Positions 60,601-64,000 of a stretch of DNA of 64,000 nt are shown one piece after another (within the stretch, counting starts at the first letter, position 1; the number at the start of each line of letters is the position of its first letter). The notes under the pieces were generated by a model. It saw only the letters and a program-made list of their open reading frames with translations, was not told the DNA's origin and did not search any database. This stretch comes from Drosophila persimilis (lineage: Eukaryota > Arthropoda > Insecta > Diptera > Drosophilidae): contig NW_020825288.1 in assembly GCF_003286085.1 (NCBI RefSeq), positions 16,988,001 to 17,052,000 of the forward strand, given 5' to 3'. The translations under genes and the position numbers were made by a program.

Positions 60601-62177
60601 TGTGCAGCCAGCCAGACAGAGTGACGGGCGAAGTGGGTGGCCGCTTGGTGATAGGCGACTTGAGAGCCTGACTGGAGCCCGAGCTCTTCTTGCGATCGAG
60701 TGGCGCGTGAGTGGGACTCTTGGTAGATGTGGATGAGGACTCTTCGGAGCTGGGAGTCGCCTTGGGCTTCACCGTGGATATCTGGGTCTGACAGGCCTGG
60801 TTAACCACGTGTCCGGGATGATTCTGTTGGATGTAGACCGTCCCATGCTCGCTGCCTGGTGTCTGGAGATCTGCTTTATGGCGATGTTGCTGCTGCTGCT
60901 GTTGTTGTTGCTGTTGTTGTTGCTGTTGTTGCTGTTGCTGCTGAAGCTGGAGCTGTTGCTGGTGAGCATAAAGCTGCTCCTGGTAGTGCTTCGGCATCTG
61001 CGGTTGCTGCTGCTGATGCTGCTGCTGCTGTTGCTGCTGCTGCTGTTGTTGCAGCTTCAACGGACCCTGCGCCGGCTGGTATTGATTCTGCAGATTCAGC
61101 GTGGAGGGGGGAGCCCTCTGCTGCTGCTGCTGCTGCTGCTGTTGCAACAATTGCTGCTGCTGTTGCTGCTGCTGCTGAGTAATGGTCGTCATGTTGGACA
61201 CCATGCTGGGGGACTGACTCATGTGGTAGTGGCCTGTCGGTGGATTGATGGCCTGACGCATAGCAAAGGTTCGCTGCTGCTGGTGGGCCGCCTCGTTCTG
61301 GGTGGCCAACTGGGCGTGCATCTTGGCCTGATGCAGCTGCTGGTACTGGGCCTGCAGCGCCGATATCGGATTGTGTCCGGCCATCGCATTGCTGGCCTGC
61401 AGCCGCCCCGCCGCCGCCAGGTAGGTGCGCTCCGTGGGCGACTGGTAGATCTGCTCGCCCGTCCCGCCGCTGCTCGAGTATGACTGATGATAGGGTGAGC
61501 TGTGGGAGCTGCTCGAAGTGCCGCCGTGGCCGTGCTTTATCAGATGGTGGTGCTTCGACTGCGGCTGCATCTCGATGGGGGAGAGGGGCCCGCCGCCGCT
61601 GGAGCTGGTGGCCGTGGGAGATTGCTGATACAACGCTTGGTGGTAGATCGCCGCCGGCGAATGTGTGGCCGTGCGGTAGTCCATGAGATTCGTTTGGTAG
61701 GCCAGCGGCAGCTTTTTCTGCTGCTGGGCGAGTATGGCCGCCTCCTGCAGCTGCTGCAACTTCTTGGCGTCCATGGTGCCGGCCGTGAAGAGCGGTGGCG
61801 CCTCCAACCTGCAATGAGAGAAAAAACCAAGCCGTTAAAAACTTTGACTGCATGTGTGTTTGGTGCCGGGGCAGGCGTAGAGCTGTAGAGCCGTAGAGCT
61901 GTAAAGCCGTAAAGCCGCGGCTGGGCCCTGCAATTTCGCTGAACGGAAACCCCATCATCGGAAGGCAGGTGCACTTGCTTGTCGCGTAATTGACCGTAAT
62001 TGATTAACTGCAGTCCCAGCCACAGGCACAGACAATGACGCTGACGCTGCTGGGGCCGCAGACACACGGCTGACCTTGCCGTGCCGTGCCGTGCCGTACC
62101 GCAGTTTCGCAGTTTTCTCAGGGGGAGAACAGTACGAATACTCACCAATCCCACAGCTGATAGATGCAGCCAAACAT
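44729..62177 (-). CDS. kmr: PLEKHA5/6/7-like PH-domain protein, coiled-coil isoform
   Basis: Exons: 62146-62177, 59408-61808, 57137-58262, 50558-50892, 50326-50463, 49849-50142, 49555-49785, 47829-49247, 47583-47765, 47429-47521, 47241-47358, 44729-44850; about 2,163 residues. It starts MFGCIYQLWDW. A Gln/His-rich region precedes a PH domain (about 400-507; SGWLHKQGSDGLKVWRKRWF ... MRTYWLAAESADAMMQWVRAL) closely like vertebrate PLEKHA5-7. A Ser-rich region (DSGIHT just after PH) is followed by a coiled coil (LSRTHEELVLLLIQLRRQ; YEKSKPLVNLVDNMVKLGSL; RLEQELLLLRQKV), a low-complexity stretch, and a C-terminal helical ERYIPE/SPEEKKRRQEK region. Such proteins bind phosphoinositides and microtubule or junction partners. 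Unlike PLEKHA5/7, no N-terminal WW domains are seen. The junction at 49555 has an alternative donor 9 bases on (49546). The symbol is the likely fly orthologue, from memory. Confidence 0.85.
44851..47240 (-). other. kmr: Last intron of the PH-domain gene, with unexplained donor sites
   Basis: 2.4 kb. Two strong minus-strand donors have no assigned exon: GAATCC|GTAAGTCA at about 45896, and CATATGA|GTAAGTAT at 45119. The second is preceded by an open stretch starting MRLKLSKRVKKALNR (ATG at 45174). An alternative acceptor CTTTTACAG at 44947 extends the last exon in frame by 97 bases (phase 0 start). These point to extra isoforms or an internal promoter. Also AAC/TTG-type repeats near 45905-45990 and 46100-46145. 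Confidence 0.4.
50893..51687 (-). other. kmr: Intron / 3'UTR of the alternative isoform
   Basis: Downstream of the alternative stop. It carries a (CAA)n tract at 51417-51441 and a minus-strand AATAAA near 51045, which could end the alternative transcript. Confidence 0.4.
51688..55604 (-). CDS. kmr: Alternative terminal exon of the PH-domain gene (1,304-aa tail)
   Basis: One open frame of 3.9 kb ends at a TGA (51688-51690). An acceptor at CACGCAG|AT (exon start 55604) joins in phase to exon 57137-58262 (GAG G|AT), giving a PH protein of about 2,491 residues. A second acceptor (ACAG|GG, about 21 bases on) also keeps frame. The tail has Thr-rich and Gln-rich stretches, poly-Asp and the proline motif PPPPIPDSPPP. 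It also has tyrosine motifs YENM (55066-55077), YVEM (54349-54360), YEIM (54301-54312) and YMEL (54241-54252). It is on the same strand and inside the intron between 57137 and 50892, so an alternative 3' end is the simplest reading. A nested separate gene is less likely, as no good start codon context exists at its 5' end. Confidence 0.75.
54580..54612 (-). repeat. kmr: (ATC)n / poly-Asp coding repeat
   Basis: About 11 tandem trinucleotides encoding poly-Asp in the alternative tail; expected to vary in length between strains. Confidence 0.85.
55605..57136 (-). other. kmr: Intron of the PH-domain gene
   Basis: Contains a (TG)n run at 56331-56351, an AG-rich run near 56111-56145 and an ATAGAC/GATACA repeat at about 56957-57010. 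No exon seen. Confidence 0.6.
58263..59407 (-). other. kmr: Intron of the PH-domain gene
   Basis: 1.1 kb between the two large 5' exons. Includes a short CCATGGATA triplicate near 59291-59318. No exon supported. Confidence 0.6.
59930..61185 (-). repeat. kmr: CAG/CAA-rich polyglutamine coding tracts
   Basis: Several separate Gln tracts flank the PH domain: the densest at 60887-60955, 61003-61056 and 61120-61178 (N-terminal side) and 59930-60066 (C-terminal side). CAG and CAA are mixed, with interspersed His. They are in frame throughout. Confidence 0.85.
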
Positions 62178-64000
62178 TTTTGCACTTTTAGTCCCGCGTT
62201 TGCGTTTGCGTTTGCGTTAATTCAATTAATATCTTTAATTGGCCTTATTCCAGCTTTCGATTTGCGTCGATTGAATTGCACTAATTTCTTTACCGGTTCC
62301 CGTTCCCTCCTTCGCCTGTGCTTTTTATTCTAAGGATGGGTTTTGATTTTATTATTTGATTGGATGCGAAAAACTCAATTAAAACTTTTCCCCAATTGAA
62401 TGGTTTCACAGTCTTTTTGTCGCGTATTTCCCCCGTGTGATATGTGGTGGGATATTTGCCTTGGTTTGTATGGCATTTTGGGTTCTTGGTGGCACTGCGA
62501 AAGCTGCGAAAATCGCGAAATGCATCTGCCGCCTGGCGGCAAATGGAAACTGTGAGAACGTGTCTATTTTTATTGGGGCATACCGCAGATTTAGTCGTCG
62601 CGGGCAAAGGAAAAACGTTTCGGCCAAAGGCTCACAAGCGAAAGCGAAACGACGAGAACGACCCACAGAGAAAGCGAAGAGAGAAAAGCGGAGAGGATGG
62701 CCAACAAGAGAACCGGAGAGGACGGCCAAGAGAGGAAGAGAACCACAGAGAGAAGGAAAATGTAAAAGAAAATTCTAACCATTTATTGGAATGAATTTTC
62801 CGATTCAATTACGAGTATATTTCCGGTTGCCATATTCAATTGGGAATCTCCGTGCTTTCTCCATCAAGAACATAAAAGAAAATAAAACATCTCCAAGGAG
62901 AAAATTAATTTCCATTGAAAATACCCGTTAAATCGCACACGGAATCGGGTTTAATGCCATTATCCAACTTCAGATGCGACCCCCTAGCCAGCCGACAACG
63001 GCAGGTCGTATACGTAATCGTAACACTCGATAATTGCGTTATCGAATGCCAGTTTTAATACAATTTAACGTTGACTGTTATGAAATTAATATGCGGATGG
63101 ATAGCTGCATCTGCAATGGGCCATCGCTTCGAATCCATTGGCCAAATGAATTATAGATTTTCCTGGTTCGCATACACATGTAGGTGTGTGTCATGTGTGT
63201 ATACATGTGTGCGTGTATGCAGAGCAGGGCACAGAAAGATACAGGGAATGGGAATGAATGGGAATGGCCGCCCCATGTTCATGCCTGTCCTGTCCCGTCG
63301 TGGCATGCCCCCTCCATTCCCGAGCCCTGTCTGGGCTCCGGCACAAGGCATATCCCTTACAACGACAACAGCCATCGAACTTGGCTCAAACAACGACGAC
63401 GTTTGTGCATTAAAAGCAAAGTCCTGTTGAAAATGTAGCACAATAAATAAGCAATTGATCTCTCAGCGTTAACGGCAGCCACTGTTCTCCTTTCCCTCAT
63501 GTGTGTACGTGTGTGTGTTAGCTGGATTTTATCGAAGACTTGCCCATTAGTTAGTTAAGGGGGGTGAGAGGGGAGGTGCAGACCTAGACCTAGACCATTT
63601 CACGCTACAATCAACTTTGGACAAACAATTTTATAATTGCCTTCCAGCCGGGCCACAATTTGTATGGCTTTCAATTAACGCCCGGGCATGGCCAAAAGCG
63701 CAATCGTTGAAAGAAAGCAAGCAAGAGACGTGGCCAGGAGCCAGGAGCCAGCAGCCAGCAGCCAGGCGAACAGGAGCCAAGAGCAGAATGTACAATAAAA
63801 TATTGGCATCGGAGTAACAATACAAAATCAATACCGATTAAACGACAAGCAGCCACGTAGTCGAGTCCGACAGTCCGACAGTCTGCCGTTCTGGCGTTCT
63901 GCCCAGGACTCCGATGGCAGGGCATGGAACGGCTTGGCTCTGGTTTTTTTTTATTTATTTATGCGGGCGGTGGGGCTACACTTCTTGATGTTGCAACATT
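62178..64000. other. Upstream region of the PH-domain gene
   Basis: The 5'UTR and promoter should lie here on the minus strand. A purine-rich stretch at 62630-62770 contains a near-duplicate GGAGAGGA(T/C)GGCCAA. No coding gene is supported to the window end. Confidence 0.5.

Noticed and set aside
63100-63440. Overlapping frames of 80-120 codons on both strands
   Set aside because: Mutual shadows in a region without splice sites or homology.

Overview
The window is nuclear DNA of a Drosophila species. The evidence is the gene content (papilin, a Cht5-type chitinase, mitochondrial IF2, a fly sarcalumenin-like GTPase, a PLEKHA-type PH protein), short GT-AG introns, fly core-promoter motifs and many dinucleotide and CAG-type microsatellites. 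Coding sequence is recognisable but diverged from D. melanogaster. An obscura-group fly is my guess, not something I can show. I see no transposon, CRISPR array, tRNA or rRNA. All gene models were spliced by hand: reading frame was carried across each GT-AG junction.

Layout. 32-1023 (+): last three exons of an axonemal dynein heavy chain of DNAH10 type. 1278-2040 (-): an unrecognised 212-residue acidic protein. 2817-23615 (-): complete papilin (Ppn), 18 coding exons, about 2,914 residues, with a 10 kb first intron and only 23 coding bases in its first exon. 25986-28406 (-): mitochondrial translation initiation factor IF2. 28.4-29.1 kb: housekeeping promoter motifs, two CTCF-like sites and a possible spliced transcript on the + strand. 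30511-35977 (-): sarcalumenin-like ER/SR-lumen GTPase with an acidic Ca-binding repeat array built from a 39-nt unit, several units sitting on their own phase-matched exons. 37876-40268 (-): Cht5-type chitinase with a TATA/Inr promoter. 40939-41751 (-): a small His-rich secreted protein. 44729-62177 (-): a PLEKHA5/6/7-like PH protein (kramer-like) with two alternative C-terminal halves, one coiled coil and one a 1,304-residue tail that reaches its own stop codon.

The genes do not form a pathway. Papilin, chitinase and the His-rich protein are secreted or matrix proteins; the dynein is axonemal; IF2 is mitochondrial; the sarcalumenin-like protein is luminal; the PH protein is cytoplasmic or cortical. 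The left block (dynein, Ppn) maps near 98 and the right block (Cht5, CG9297) near 87 in D. melanogaster as I remember it, so the 28.4-30.5 kb interval may be a rearrangement junction on Muller element E.

The most interesting items are the phase-matched 39-nt exon array, the YxxM-bearing alternative tail of the PH protein, the CTCF-like pair at the putative junction, and the DSGxxS degron at the start of the unknown acidic protein. No wholly new biological system can be claimed from this sequence.
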